Source: Actinoplanes sp. KI2
GTDB taxonomy: Bacteria; Actinomycetota; Actinomycetes; Mycobacteriales; Micromonosporaceae
Assembly (NCBI RefSeq): GCF_025630775.1
Contig: NZ_JAOSZE010000011.1
Location: 62,001-126,000, forward strand
DNA length: 64,000 nt
Direction of reading: 5' to 3'
Position 1 is the first letter of the stretch. Each line of letters starts with the position of its first letter. Below, in pieces: positions 54,727 to 63,560 of this stretch. Both the position numbers and the translations under genes were made by a program. The notes below the pieces were generated by a model. It was not told the DNA's origin. It was given only the letters and a program-made list of their open reading frames with translations, and searched no databases.

Positions 54727-55479
54727 ATGTCCGGCCACTCCAAGTGGGCGACGACCAAGCACAAGAAGGCCGTCATCGACGCCAAGCGCGGCAAGATGTT
54801 CGCGAAGCTCATCAAGAACATCGAGGTTGCGGCCCGCACGGGCGGTGGGGATCCGGCAGGCAACCCGACGCTCTACGACGCCATCCAGAAGGCGAAGAAG
54901 AGCTCCGTCCCCAACGACAACATCGACCGCGCGGTCAAGCGCGGCTCCGGCCTCGAGGCCGGCGGCGCCGACTGGCAGACGATCATGTACGAGGGCTACG
55001 GCCCCAACGGCGTCGCCATCCTGATCGAGTGCCTCACCGACAACCGCAACCGGGCGGCCACCGAGGTGCGCACCGCGCTGACCCGCAACGGCGGCACGTT
55101 CGCCGACGCCGGCAGCGTCTCGTACCTGTTCAACCGCAAGGGCGTGGTGATCGTCCCGAGCGGTGGCCTCACCGAGGACGACCTGATGCTGGCCGTGCTC
55201 GACGCCGGCGCCGAGGAGATCAACGACCTGGGCGAGTCGTACGAGGTGGTCAGCGAACCGACCGACCTGGTACCGGTGCGCACGGCACTGCAGGAGGCGA
55301 ACATCGAGTACGACTCGGCCGAGTCGTCGCTGGTGCCGACGATGACAGTGCCGGTGGACGAGGACGCGGCGCGCAAGGTGTTCAAGCTGATTGACGCGCT
55401 CGAGGACTGCGACGACGTCCAGAACATCTACGCCAACTTCGACGTCTCCGACGAGGTCATGGCCGCCATCGACGCGTGA
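54727..55479 (+). CDS. yebC: YebC/PmpR-family transcriptional regulator
   Basis: A 250-residue three-domain protein: [20 protein letters not shown], then [28 protein letters not shown], and a C-terminal [12 protein letters not shown]. The family controls transcription or translation elongation at polyproline stretches. It lies 16 bp after pdxT (GGAGG as binding site), as in many actinomycetes. Confidence 0.95.
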   Translation: MSGHSKWATTKHKKAVIDAKRGKMFAKLIKNIEVAARTGGGDPAGNPTLYDAIQKAKKSSVPNDNIDRAVKRGSGLEAGGADWQTIMYEGYGPNGVAILIECLTDNRNRAATEVRTALTRNGGTFADAGSVSYLFNRKGVVIVPSGGLTEDDLMLAVLDAGAEEINDLGESYEVVSEPTDLVPVRTALQEANIEYDSAESSLVPTMTVPVDEDAARKVFKLIDALEDCDDVQNIYANFDVSDEVMAAIDA

Positions 55480-55495
55480 CACCCGAGTTTCCGGG

Positions 55496-55526
55496 CGGGG
55501 CTGGTGCTTGTGTTGCACCAGCCCCG
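55496..55526 (+). terminator. Terminator after yebC
   Basis: A 12-bp perfect stem (CGGGGCTGGTGC, 55496-55507, with 55515-55526), loop TTGTGTT, 16 bp after the yebC stop and ending TTCG. Confidence 0.72.
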
Positions 55527-55597
55527 TTCGCGTGCGGCGATACTTGTGTCCGCATCGTCGCGCGGATGCGAGCATGGGTTCAGTTGACCGGTGACAT

Positions 55598-55613
55598 CTG
55601 GTCTTATGACCAG
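55598..55613. promoter_or_regulatory. Palindrome upstream of the Uma2 gene
   Basis: CTGGTCTTATGACCAG (6-bp arms, 4-bp spacer) lies 21 bp before the start codon and just upstream of AGGAGG. It could be an operator or a small hairpin at the 5' end of the mRNA. Confidence 0.45.
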
Positions 55614-55634
55614 TAGGGTGAGGAGGTGCTGGTG

Positions 55635-56174
55635 ATGCCGAGCTTGAATCTGCCCCCCATTGAGAGCCTCGATGTCGAAGATCTCCTCAGCCTGCCCGAG
55701 GGTTACCGCTACGAGTTGCACGAGGGAAACCTCGTCATCATGACGCCGTCGACGTTCGGGCATAAGTCGATCGCACGTCGTCTCTTCCTCATGCTTCACA
55801 CCGCCGGTCTCGATGTCTTCCAGGACGCGGGGGTGCTGGGGGATCGACCGCGGGACTGCCGGCTTCCCGATGTCGGCGTGGTCACCGGGGCGCTTCCAGG
55901 GGGCAAGCAGGGCTATTCGAACCTGCCCGGCTCGGCGTACCGCCTGGTGGTCGAAGTTGTCTCGGAGAATTCGTTGAACGGTGAGTACACCGACAAGATG
56001 GACTGGTATGCCAAGCGCGGCATCCCCGAGTACTGGATCGTCGATCAGACCCCCGATCGCGACGAAGACGACGCGCATGTCCGGATTCTCCGCCTGCCGC
56101 CGGGCAAGTCGACGTATGCGTGGGAGCGCAGCCTGCTGCTGTCCGAGCTGGAGGCGGAATACCGGGCTGGGTAG
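55635..56174 (+). CDS. Uma2-family (DUF820) restriction-endonuclease-like protein
   Basis: A 179-residue PD-(D/E)xK-fold protein: YRYELHEGNLVIMTPS, CRLPDVGVV (catalytic Asp), LVVEVVSENS (Glu-containing strand), and KMDWYAKRGIPEYWIVDQ (Lys and Tyr). Uma2 genes are widespread, multicopy and often on mobile DNA, with an uncertain biological role. ATG 55635 lies 8 bp after AGGAGG; the in-frame GTGs at 55626 and 55632 are less well placed. It interrupts the usual yebC-ruvC junction. Confidence 0.88.
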   Translation: MPSLNLPPIESLDVEDLLSLPEGYRYELHEGNLVIMTPSTFGHKSIARRLFLMLHTAGLDVFQDAGVLGDRPRDCRLPDVGVVTGALPGGKQGYSNLPGSAYRLVVEVVSENSLNGEYTDKMDWYAKRGIPEYWIVDQTPDRDEDDAHVRILRLPPGKSTYAWERSLLLSELEAEYRAG

Positions 56175-56180
56175 GGCCCG

Positions 56181-56711
56181 TCAGGTGCTGGTGGAGAGCC
56201 AGGACATGTACTGGATGATTCCGCCCACCAGGAGAATGCCGGTCACCACCAGGCGGCCGACCCGGTGCCACTGTTCCTTCCGGCAGGCGTGGACCCACGC
56301 GATGCCGGCGTCGGCCTGGGGGACTGCTCCCCGCCGTACGGTGTCGGGAAGCACCTTCGCCTTGCGTAACGCCAGCGTCTGACCCGGGCCGTGCAGCGGC
56401 ACGTAGGGCTGCGTGCGCAGCACGCGGACGTCGACCTCGTAGATCTGCTCCTCGCGCCACTGCTTCGTCCGGGACGCCAGGCGTTTCTGCAGGTAGGCGG
56501 AGGGCGCGTCGGTGTGCGCCAGCCACGACCAGGCGCGTAGCCGGCGCCAGTGGCCGGCCACGTCGGCGAGCACGTCCATATAGAGGTGGGCGCCCTCGGG
56601 GTCGCCACCCACGAGCCGGTCCGTCTCGCGGCGCAGGGCCGTGAGATGGCCGGCGACGAAGGCGACGAACTCCGGTGGCGGATCGTCGTCCATCGGCGGA
56701 ACGAGGTACAT
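56181..56711 (-). CDS. Hypothetical C-terminally membrane-anchored protein (176 aa)
   Basis: A 176-residue protein: an acidic N-terminus (MDDDPPPEFVAFVAGHL), helical middle with DRLVGGDPEGAHLYMDVLAD and HWRRLRAWSWLAHTDAPSAY, then a single hydrophobic end (RLVVTGILLVGGIIQYMSWL). The gene converges on the Uma2 gene with 6 bp between stops. No known family. ATG 56711 was chosen; ATG 56693 (MDDDPP) is an alternative. Confidence 0.66.
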   Translation of the reverse strand: MYLVPPMDDDPPPEFVAFVAGHLTALRRETDRLVGGDPEGAHLYMDVLADVAGHWRRLRAWSWLAHTDAPSAYLQKRLASRTKQWREEQIYEVDVRVLRTQPYVPLHGPGQTLALRKAKVLPDTVRRGAVPQADAGIAWVHACRKEQWHRVGRLVVTGILLVGGIIQYMSWLSTST

Positions 56712-56796
56712 GCCAACCCCCGCAGAGATAGGGCCTCCTCGCACTCATCGTCGAGGCGTGTCGGTGCCGGGCGCAAGACCGCCGCGTATTAGGGTG

Positions 56797-56812
56797 TCGA
56801 ACACACGTACGT
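56797..56812. promoter_or_regulatory. LexA-like SOS box upstream of ruvC
   Basis: TCGAACACACGTACGT fits the actinobacterial LexA motif TCGAAC-N4-GTTCGA at 10 of 12 positions, 20 bp before the ruvC start codon, and overlaps the region right after a possible -10 (TAGGGT, 56790-56795). Confidence 0.55.
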
Positions 56813-56831
56813 GAGGCAGGGGAGGTCCGTG

Positions 56832-57374
56832 GTGCGCGTGCTCGGCGTCGACCCGGGTCTCACCCGCTGCGGCGTCGGGGTCGTCGAGGGCGTGCCGGGG
56901 CGGCAGTGCAAGCTCGTCGGGTATTACGTGGTCTACACCGACCCGGACGACGACATCGCGCTTCGGCTGCTGCGGCTGGACACCGAGCTGGCCGCGCTGA
57001 TCGCCGAGCACAAGCCGGAGAGCGTCGCCGTCGAGCGGGTGTTCTCCCAGCACAACGTGCGGACGGTGATGGGCACGGCGCAGGCCAGCGGGGTGGCCGT
57101 GCTGGCCGGCGCGCGGGCCGGGCTGCCGGTGCAGACGTACACCCCGAGCGAGGTGAAGGCGGCCGTGACCGGCTCCGGCACGGCCGGCAAGCAGCAGGTC
57201 ACCGGCATGGTCACCCGGCTGCTCGGGCTGGACGCGCCGCCCAGGCCGGCCGACGCGGCGGACGCGCTCGCGCTCGCCATTTGCCACATCTGGCGTGGCG
57301 GAACCCGCGCCCGTCTGAACGCCGCGGCGCTGGCCGCGACCCGGTCGGCCAGGAACAGGGGAGCACGACGATGA
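56832..57374 (+). CDS. ruvC: Holliday junction resolvase RuvC
   Basis: A 180-residue RNase H-fold nuclease with its four acidic residues: Asp in [10 protein letters not shown], Glu in [11 protein letters not shown], and Asp in [13 protein letters not shown]. It cuts Holliday junctions with RuvAB. GTG 56832 follows GGAGG at 6 bp; the GTG three bases earlier is too close. ATGA overlap with ruvA. Confidence 0.96.
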   Translation: MRVLGVDPGLTRCGVGVVEGVPGRQCKLVGYYVVYTDPDDDIALRLLRLDTELAALIAEHKPESVAVERVFSQHNVRTVMGTAQASGVAVLAGARAGLPVQTYTPSEVKAAVTGSGTAGKQQVTGMVTRLLGLDAPPRPADAADALALAICHIWRGGTRARLNAAALAATRSARNRGARR

Positions 57375-57973
57375 TCGCGAGCGTTCGCGGCACGGTGGCC
57401 GCCATCAACCCGGACAGCGCCGTGGTCGAGGTCGGCGGCGTCGGCCTGCAGGTGCAGTGCGCGCCGGGCACGCTGGCCGGCCTCAAGGCCGGCGTCGAGG
57501 CGCGGCTGGCGACCAGCCTGGTGGTCCGGGAGGATTCGCTGACCCTGTACGGGTTCGCCGACGACGACGAGAAGCAGCTGTTCGAGCTGCTCCAGACGGC
57601 CAGCGGGGTCGGGCCGCGGCTCGCCCAGGCGGTGCTCGCCGTGCACTCGCCGGAGGTGGTGCGCCGGGCCATCGCCGGCGCCGACCTGGCGACCCTCACC
57701 CAGGTGCCGGGCATCGGCAAGAAGGGCGCCGAGAAGATGGTGGTCGAGCTGCGCGACCGGATCGGCCCGCTGCCGATCGGCGACGGCGCCCCGGCCGGCG
57801 TGCTCAGCGGTGCCTGGCAGGAACAGGTGCGGCAGGGCGTGCTCGCGCTGGGCTGGACCGTCGCCCAGGCCGACCAGGCGGTGTCGAAGGTCGCCGAGAC
57901 GATCGACGGTGAGGTGCCGCCGGTCCCGGTGCTGCTGCGGCAGGCGATCCGGCTGCTGGGCCGGGCCCGATGA
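57371..57973 (+). CDS. ruvA: Holliday junction branch migration protein RuvA
   Basis: A 200-residue protein with the OB domain ([20 protein letters not shown]), two helix-hairpin-helix motifs ([15 protein letters not shown] and [19 protein letters not shown]) and the C-terminal domain that binds RuvB ([19 protein letters not shown]). Tetramers bind the four-way junction. It overlaps both ruvC and ruvB by ATGA. Confidence 0.96.
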   Translation: MIASVRGTVAAINPDSAVVEVGGVGLQVQCAPGTLAGLKAGVEARLATSLVVREDSLTLYGFADDDEKQLFELLQTASGVGPRLAQAVLAVHSPEVVRRAIAGADLATLTQVPGIGKKGAEKMVVELRDRIGPLPIGDGAPAGVLSGAWQEQVRQGVLALGWTVAQADQAVSKVAETIDGEVPPVPVLLRQAIRLLGRAR

Positions 57974-59001
57974 GCGAGTTGATCTCGGCGGACGCGGGCG
58001 ACGACGACCTCGACGCCGAGGCGAGCGTCCGGCCGCGCCGGCTGGCCGACTTCATCGCCCAGCATCGCGTCCGCGACCAGCTGGAGTTGCTGCTCAAGGG
58101 CGCGATGGGCCGGGGGACGCCGCCCGACCACATCCTGCTCTCGGGGCCGCCCGGACTGGGCAAGACGACGCTGGCGAACATCGTGGCCGCCGAGCTGGGC
58201 GCCGGGATCCGCACCACCAGCGGGCCGGTGATCGAGCGCTCCGGCGACCTGGCCGCGATCCTGACCAGCCTCGCGCCCGGCGACGTGCTGTTCATCGACG
58301 AGATTCACCGGATCGCGAAGCCGGCCGAGGAGCTGCTGTACAGCGCGATGGAGGACTTCCGGGTCGACGTGGTGGTCGGCAAGGGGCCGGGCGCCACCGC
58401 GATCCCGCTGGACGTCGAGCCGTTCACGCTGGTCGGGGCGACCACCCGGGCGGGCCTGCTCTCCGGACCGATGCGCGACCGGTTCGGGTTCGTCGCGCAC
58501 CTCGACTTCTATTCGACCGCCGATCTCGACGCGTTGCTGCACCGCTCGGCGCGCATCCTCGGGGTGCCGATCACGCCGGAGGGCGCGGCGGAGATCGCCG
58601 GCCGCTCGCGGGGCACGCCGCGGATCGCCAACCGCCTGCTGCGCCGGGTGCGGGACTACGCCGAGGTGCGGGCCGACGGGGTGGTCACCAAGGAAACCGC
58701 CCAAGAGGCCCTTCAGGTGTACGACGTTGACGCGCTCGGTCTGGACCGGCTCGACGGGGCGGTGCTGCGGGCGCTGATCGAGACGTTTCGCGGCGGGCCG
58801 GTCGGCCTGTCCACGCTTGCCGTCGCGGTGGGCGAACAGTCCGACACGGTGGAGGAGGTGTGCGAGCCGTTCCTGGTGCGGGCGGGGCTGCTGGCGCGTA
58901 CCCCGCGGGGCCGGGTGGCGACCGAGTCGGGCTGGCTGCACCTGGGCAAGACGCCGCCGTCCGGGGCGGTTCAGGCGGATTTGTTCGCCCGAGATGTATG
59001 A
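57970..59001 (+). CDS. ruvB: Holliday junction branch migration ATPase RuvB
   Basis: A 343-residue AAA+ motor: Walker [14 protein letters not shown], Walker [10 protein letters not shown], sensor [20 protein letters not shown], Arg finger in the same region, and the winged C-terminus [10 protein letters not shown]. Length is normal. It is the third gene of the overlapping ruvCAB operon. Confidence 0.97.
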   Translation: MSELISADAGDDDLDAEASVRPRRLADFIAQHRVRDQLELLLKGAMGRGTPPDHILLSGPPGLGKTTLANIVAAELGAGIRTTSGPVIERSGDLAAILTSLAPGDVLFIDEIHRIAKPAEELLYSAMEDFRVDVVVGKGPGATAIPLDVEPFTLVGATTRAGLLSGPMRDRFGFVAHLDFYSTADLDALLHRSARILGVPITPEGAAEIAGRSRGTPRIANRLLRRVRDYAEVRADGVVTKETAQEALQVYDVDALGLDRLDGAVLRALIETFRGGPVGLSTLAVAVGEQSDTVEEVCEPFLVRAGLLARTPRGRVATESGWLHLGKTPPSGAVQADLFARDV

Positions 59002-59144
59002 AACCCGCTCGTAATGTGAACGTGATGTGCGCCGCATTCGGACTTCCCAGGTTGACCGATTAGACTCGCCGCGGTTCAACCCAGATGTGTTTGTCGCTCC
59101 GCCGTGCGCACACCACCGCACCGGGGCCTACGGAAGGCTTTCTC

Positions 59145-59564
59145 GTGCCACTAGCAGCGCCCAACGGATCAGGAAACAGCTTCACCACCATCCTGTTCCT
59201 GCTCCTGCTCTTCGGCGTCGTTTATTTCCTGATGATCCGCCCGCAGCAGAAGCGGCGCCGCGAGGCGCTGAACATGCAGAACCAGCTCGGCGCTGGCGAC
59301 CAGATCGTCACCATTGGCGGGCTGCACGGCACGATCGTCTCGATGGACGACGACGTGGCTACTCTTGAGGTCGCTCCGGGCGTCCAGGTGAAGTTCGCCC
59401 GCCAGGCCATCGCCCGCACGCTGCCCAAGCAGGATGCGGAGGAGACCGCCGCTGCCGAGCCCGAGGCTGAGTCGTTGGCCGAGGCGAAGGCCGCGGACGA
59501 GCCGCCGGTCGTCGATGACGTTCAGAAAGACGACGTCGTCGCCGACACTCAGAAAAAGGACTGA
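59145..59564 (+). CDS. yajC: Preprotein translocase subunit YajC
   Basis: A 139-residue protein with one transmembrane helix (TTILFLLLLFGVVYFLMIRPQQKRR) and the conserved LGAGDQIVTIGGLHGTIVSM domain; a long acidic C-terminal tail is actinobacterial. GTG 59145 with GGAAGG upstream. It forms the holo-translocon accessory complex with SecD and SecF encoded downstream. Confidence 0.93.
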   Translation: MPLAAPNGSGNSFTTILFLLLLFGVVYFLMIRPQQKRRREALNMQNQLGAGDQIVTIGGLHGTIVSMDDDVATLEVAPGVQVKFARQAIARTLPKQDAEETAAAEPEAESLAEAKAADEPPVVDDVQKDDVVADTQKKD

Positions 59565-59580
59565 CTCCTTTTTTCGCCGG

Positions 59581-59614
59581 ACCGGCCCGGGGCGCGTTGT
59601 GCCGCCGGGCCGGT
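59581..59614. other. GC hairpin between yajC and secD
   Basis: ACCGGCCCGG (59581-59590) pairs with CCGGGCCGGT (59605-59614) 16 bp after the yajC stop. CTTTTTTCG precedes it, but no T-tract follows on either strand. It may attenuate or stabilise the transcript rather than end it. Confidence 0.4.
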
Positions 59615-59694
59615 TCGTACGGCCGGAGATCGGTCGTCGACAATGAAACAAGTGCCGCCAGGGGGGCGGCCGTAGCGCAGGGAGACGGAAAGCC

Positions 59695-61566
59695 GTGGCA
59701 CGACCACCACAGGGACAGATGCATCCCGGACGGCAACTCGGAGTGCTCGGCCTGGTCTTCGTCGTCCTGTATCTCGCCGTGTTCTTCCTCGGCGGGGCAA
59801 AGGGCAGCTTCACCGAGCGGCTCCACCCGAAGCTGGGCCTGGACCTCGTCGGTGGCACGCAGGCCACCTACATCGCGTCCGTGCAGGGCGGCCAGGTGCC
59901 GTCGAAGGAGAGCATGGAGCAGGCCAAGGGCATCATCGAGAACCGCGTGAACGCGCTCGGTGTGTCCGAGGCCGAGGTGGTCGTCCAGGGCCAGCGCAAC
60001 ATCGTGGTGTCGCTGGCCGGCAAGTCCGAGGACCAGCTCAAGGACCTGGCGAAGGCGGCGCAGATGCGCTTCCGCCTGGTGGTCGGCGCGACCGGCGACG
60101 TGTCGGCGAGCGCGCTGAACCCGCCGAGCGCGAGCCCGTCGGCGTCCGCCTCGGCCAAGCCGTCGACCAGCGCCGGCGCCAAGGCGTCCGCGTCGGCCGC
60201 CGCCGGTGCCGCGAAGACGCCGAGCGCGAGCGCCACCCCGAGCGCGAGCACGACGCCCAGCGCCACCCCGACGCCGACGCCGAGCGAGACCGCTCTCCCG
60301 CAGGCCACCGGTGACGAGAACGTGACCGTCGCGGACGTGCAGAAGAAGGTGGGCCCCGCGGCCTGGGCCGCCGCCGAGAAGCTGACCGCCCCGGTCGACC
60401 TCTCGACCAACAAGCAGGCCGGCCTCCCGTACGCGGCGTTCTCGAAGCTGGACGGCGCCGAGGTCAACGTGCTGAGCCCGCAGATGCAGTTCAACGTGCC
60501 GACGATCAGCTGCGCGCAGCTGGCCGCCCGGCCGAACGGCGCGATCGACGACGTGAACAAGCAGGCCGCGGTCTGCTACAACGGCGGCAAGGTCCTGCTC
60601 GACAAGGCGCCGGTCGTCGGCGAGGACATCTCCAAGGCGAGCCCGCAGCTCGACCAGCAGAACGGCCAGTGGGTCGTCTCGCTCGACTTCAAGAGCGATG
60701 GCTCGAAGAAGTGGGCCAACCTGACCCGCCAGGCGTTCACCGCGACCTCCAGCGACCCGTGCTACGTCGCCGCCACCGCGATGTACGGCAGCATCGACCA
60801 CTGCGCCGTCGCCGTGGTGCTGGACAAGGAGATCGTCTCCGCGCCGCAGATCCAGGGCGTGCTCACCGGCACCTCGCAGATCACCGGCCAGTTCACCGCC
60901 AGCTCCGCGAAGCAGCTGGCCGACCAGCTGAACTTCGGCGCGCTGCCGGTGACCTTCGCCTCCGGCCCGGCGCAGACGGTCTCCGCGACCCTGGGCATCC
61001 AGCAGCTGAAGGCGGGTCTGCTCGCGGCCGCGATCGGCATGTTGCTGGTGGCCGTCTACGCGTTCTTCTACTACCGGCTGCTCGGCACGGTCATCTTCCT
61101 GAGCCTGATCCTGTCGGCCCTGCTGACCTTCGGCGCGCTGGACTTCCTCGGCCGTACCATCGGCTTCACGCTGACCCTGGCCGGCATCGCCGGCTTCATC
61201 GTGTCGCTCGGTGTGGCGGCGGACTCGTTCGTCATCTACTTCGAGCGGCTCAAGGACGAGATCCGCGAGGGTCGAAGTCCGCGTAGCGCGGTGTCCCGGG
61301 CGTGGGTCCGGGCCCGGCGCACGATCATCTCGGCGAACACGATCACGATCATGGCCGCGGTGGTGCTCTACATCGTCTCGATCGGCGCGGTTCAGGGCTT
61401 CGCGTTCGCGCTCGGCCTGTCCACCGTGCTCGACCTGGTCGTGGTGTTCCTCTTCCGGCACCCGATCATGACAATGCTTGCGAGCACCAAGGCGTTCATG
61501 TCGCCGCGGGTCAGCGGTCTCGGCCGCGTCCTGCGTCGCACTCCGACCGACGTCAAGGAGGCCTGA
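59695..61566 (+). CDS. secD: Protein translocase subunit SecD
   Basis: A 623-residue RND-related membrane protein: a first helix (LGLVFVVLYLAVFFLGG), the GLDLVGGTQATYI motif, the periplasmic P1 domain, and five C-terminal helices with LLVAVYAFFYYRLLGTVIF and GVAADSFVIYFERLKDEIREG. An Ala/Ser/Pro/Thr-rich insert (about residues 139-205, PSASPSASASAKPSTSAGAK) splits the P1 region, a feature of actinobacterial SecD. It drives the late steps of protein export using the proton gradient. GTG 59695. Confidence 0.95.
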   Translation: MARPPQGQMHPGRQLGVLGLVFVVLYLAVFFLGGAKGSFTERLHPKLGLDLVGGTQATYIASVQGGQVPSKESMEQAKGIIENRVNALGVSEAEVVVQGQRNIVVSLAGKSEDQLKDLAKAAQMRFRLVVGATGDVSASALNPPSASPSASASAKPSTSAGAKASASAAAGAAKTPSASATPSASTTPSATPTPTPSETALPQATGDENVTVADVQKKVGPAAWAAAEKLTAPVDLSTNKQAGLPYAAFSKLDGAEVNVLSPQMQFNVPTISCAQLAARPNGAIDDVNKQAAVCYNGGKVLLDKAPVVGEDISKASPQLDQQNGQWVVSLDFKSDGSKKWANLTRQAFTATSSDPCYVAATAMYGSIDHCAVAVVLDKEIVSAPQIQGVLTGTSQITGQFTASSAKQLADQLNFGALPVTFASGPAQTVSATLGIQQLKAGLLAAAIGMLLVAVYAFFYYRLLGTVIFLSLILSALLTFGALDFLGRTIGFTLTLAGIAGFIVSLGVAADSFVIYFERLKDEIREGRSPRSAVSRAWVRARRTIISANTITIMAAVVLYIVSIGAVQGFAFALGLSTVLDLVVVFLFRHPIMTMLASTKAFMSPRVSGLGRVLRRTPTDVKEA

Positions 61567-61568
61567 TC

Positions 61569-62783
61569 ATGGCCCGCACCGGTCTCGCCACCCGCCTCTA
61601 CCTGGGCGAGGCGAACCTCAACATCGTGGGCCGGCGCAAGACCTGGTTCACGGTGGCGGCGATCCTCGTCGCGATCGCCATCGCCAGCATCTCGATCAAG
61701 GGCTTCGAGCGCGGCATCGAGTTCGCCGGCGGCACGTCGCTCAGCATCCCGGCCAAGACCACCAGTGGCGAGACGCTCACCCAGGCCCGGGTCTCCGACG
61801 CGGTGACGAAGGCGATCCACGGGGTCGCGCCGGGCGCCGAGGTCGACGCCGCGCAGAAGGTCGGCCAGACCGGCTCGAAGGGCGAGACCTTCACCGTGCG
61901 CGCCTCGGCGCTGACCTCGGGGCAGACCGAGAAGGCCAAGGCGGCCCTGATCGCCGACCTCGGGGTGAACGCCGCGGACGTCAGCGACAACCAGGTCTCG
62001 GCGGCCTGGGGCGGGCAGGTGACCCGGCAGGCGATCATCGGCCTCGCCATCTTCCTGGTCCTGGTGATGGCCTACCTGATCATCCGGTTCGAGTGGCGGA
62101 TGGCGGCGGCCGCCGTCGCCTCGCTGCTGCTCGACCTGATCCTCACCGCGGGCGTCTACTCGCTGATCGGCTTCGAGGTCACACCGTCCACAGTGATCGG
62201 CTTCCTGACCATCCTCGGGTACGCGCTGTACGACGTGGTCGTGGTGTTCGACAAGGTTCAGGAGAACACCCGCGGCATCACCGCCGGCAGCGTCCGGACG
62301 TACGGCGAGGCCACCAACCTCGCGATCAACCAGACGCTGATGCGTTCGCTGAACACCGGTCTGGTGGCGCTCCTGCCGGTCGGCGGCCTGCTGTTCATCG
62401 GCGCCGGCCTGCTCGGCGCGGGCACGCTGAAGGACCTCGGCCTGGTGCTGTTCGTCGGTATGGGCATCGGCGTCATCTCCTCGATCATGTTCGCGGCGCC
62501 GCTGCTGACCGCGTTCAAGGACCGGGAGCCGAAGATCAAGGCGCACACCGCCCGGGTGCTGGCCCGCCGCGCCGGCGGCCGCTCCGGCGACGTCGCCGGC
62601 CGCGGCGAGCGGCAGCCGAACGCCACCGCGTCGGACGAGGCGCCGGCCATGGCCTCGACGGGCACGTCGGCGCCGCGGCCGGGCAGCCGGCCGGCGTCGG
62701 CCAAGCGCAGCTCCGGCACGAACCGCGGCGGCCGCCCCGGCGGCACCGGCAACCGCCCGGGCGGCGGCGCCAAGCGCCGGTGA
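61569..62783 (+). CDS. secF: Protein translocase subunit SecF
   Basis: A 404-residue partner of SecD: first helix (TWFTVAAILVAIAIASISI), GIEFAGGTSLSIP, then five helices with TPSTVIGFLTILGYALYDVVVVFDKVQENTRG and the QTLMRSLNTG motif (quoted in part). The C-terminal 70 residues are basic, Gly/Arg/Pro-rich and disordered. ATG 61569 lies 2 bp after the secD stop. Confidence 0.95.
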   Translation: MARTGLATRLYLGEANLNIVGRRKTWFTVAAILVAIAIASISIKGFERGIEFAGGTSLSIPAKTTSGETLTQARVSDAVTKAIHGVAPGAEVDAAQKVGQTGSKGETFTVRASALTSGQTEKAKAALIADLGVNAADVSDNQVSAAWGGQVTRQAIIGLAIFLVLVMAYLIIRFEWRMAAAAVASLLLDLILTAGVYSLIGFEVTPSTVIGFLTILGYALYDVVVVFDKVQENTRGITAGSVRTYGEATNLAINQTLMRSLNTGLVALLPVGGLLFIGAGLLGAGTLKDLGLVLFVGMGIGVISSIMFAAPLLTAFKDREPKIKAHTARVLARRAGGRSGDVAGRGERQPNATASDEAPAMASTGTSAPRPGSRPASAKRSSGTNRGGRPGGTGNRPGGGAKRR

Positions 62784-62796
62784 TTGTCGATCCACG

Positions 62797-62828
62797 ACGG
62801 CCCGTCTCTCCGCGGAGAGGCGGGCCGT
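62797..62828 (+). terminator. Hairpin terminator after secF
   Basis: ACGGCCCG (62797-62804) with CGGGCCGT (62821-62828) encloses a second stem CTCTC/GAGAG, giving an extended hairpin, with TTAGTCTTT after it. It lies 14 bp after secF and 13 bp before apt. Confidence 0.6.
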
Positions 62829-62841
62829 TAGTCTTTGCGCC

Positions 62842-63396
62842 GTGACTGATGAGACTCCCCGGGGCGACAGCGGGTCCGAGTTGGCCGCCGTCGTCGCGAA
62901 CGGCACCATCGACGTTCCCGACTTCCCCCAGCCGGGCATCGTGTTCAAGGACCTGATGCCGCTGTTCGCCGACGGCGCGTCGTTCCGCCGGGTGGTCGAC
63001 GGGATCGTCGCGCACTACCCGGGCGGGTTCGACGTGGTGGCCGGGGTGGAGGCGCGCGGGTTCGTGGTGGCCGCCGCGGTCGCGTACGCCACCGGGACCG
63101 GCGTGGTGCCCGTACGGAAGGCCGGCAAGCTGCCGCGGAAAGCCCTCAGTGCCTCGTACGCGCTCGAGTACGGCGAGGCCACCCTCGAGGTGCACGAGGA
63201 CGCGTTCATCGCCGGCCAGCGGGTCCTGGTGGTCGACGACGTGCTGGCCACCGGCGGCACCGCCGGCGCGGCGATCGAGCTGGTCGAGCGGGCCGGCGGC
63301 ACGATCGCCGGCTTCACCGTGCTGATGGAGCTGGCCTTCCTCAACGGCCGGGAGCGGCTCGCGCCCCGTACCGTCCATGCATTGCTGACCGTTTGA
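62842..63396 (+). CDS. apt: Adenine phosphoribosyltransferase
   Basis: A 184-residue type I PRTase: VVAGVEARGFVVAAAVAYATG, KLPRKALSASYALEYGEATLEV and the PRPP-binding loop VLVVDDVLATGGTAGAA. It salvages adenine to AMP. GTG 62842 is the only fitting start; the N-terminal 15 residues are polar and variable. It stands between secF and relA, as in streptomycetes. Confidence 0.94.
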   Translation: MTDETPRGDSGSELAAVVANGTIDVPDFPQPGIVFKDLMPLFADGASFRRVVDGIVAHYPGGFDVVAGVEARGFVVAAAVAYATGTGVVPVRKAGKLPRKALSASYALEYGEATLEVHEDAFIAGQRVLVVDDVLATGGTAGAAIELVERAGGTIAGFTVLMELAFLNGRERLAPRTVHALLTV

Positions 63397-63560
63397 TCCC
63401 GTCTATCCGGTTAAGCGACCCTCTTTCGGAGATTCAGCCAGGCCATCGGGGAAGACCATGCGGGTAGGATGGCGTTCCTAACCAGGTGACAAATGGCATG
63501 AGCGGATCTCTCCGGCCGACGATGATCGGTGAGGTTCCAGGCGATGGTGTGAGGAGGCCG

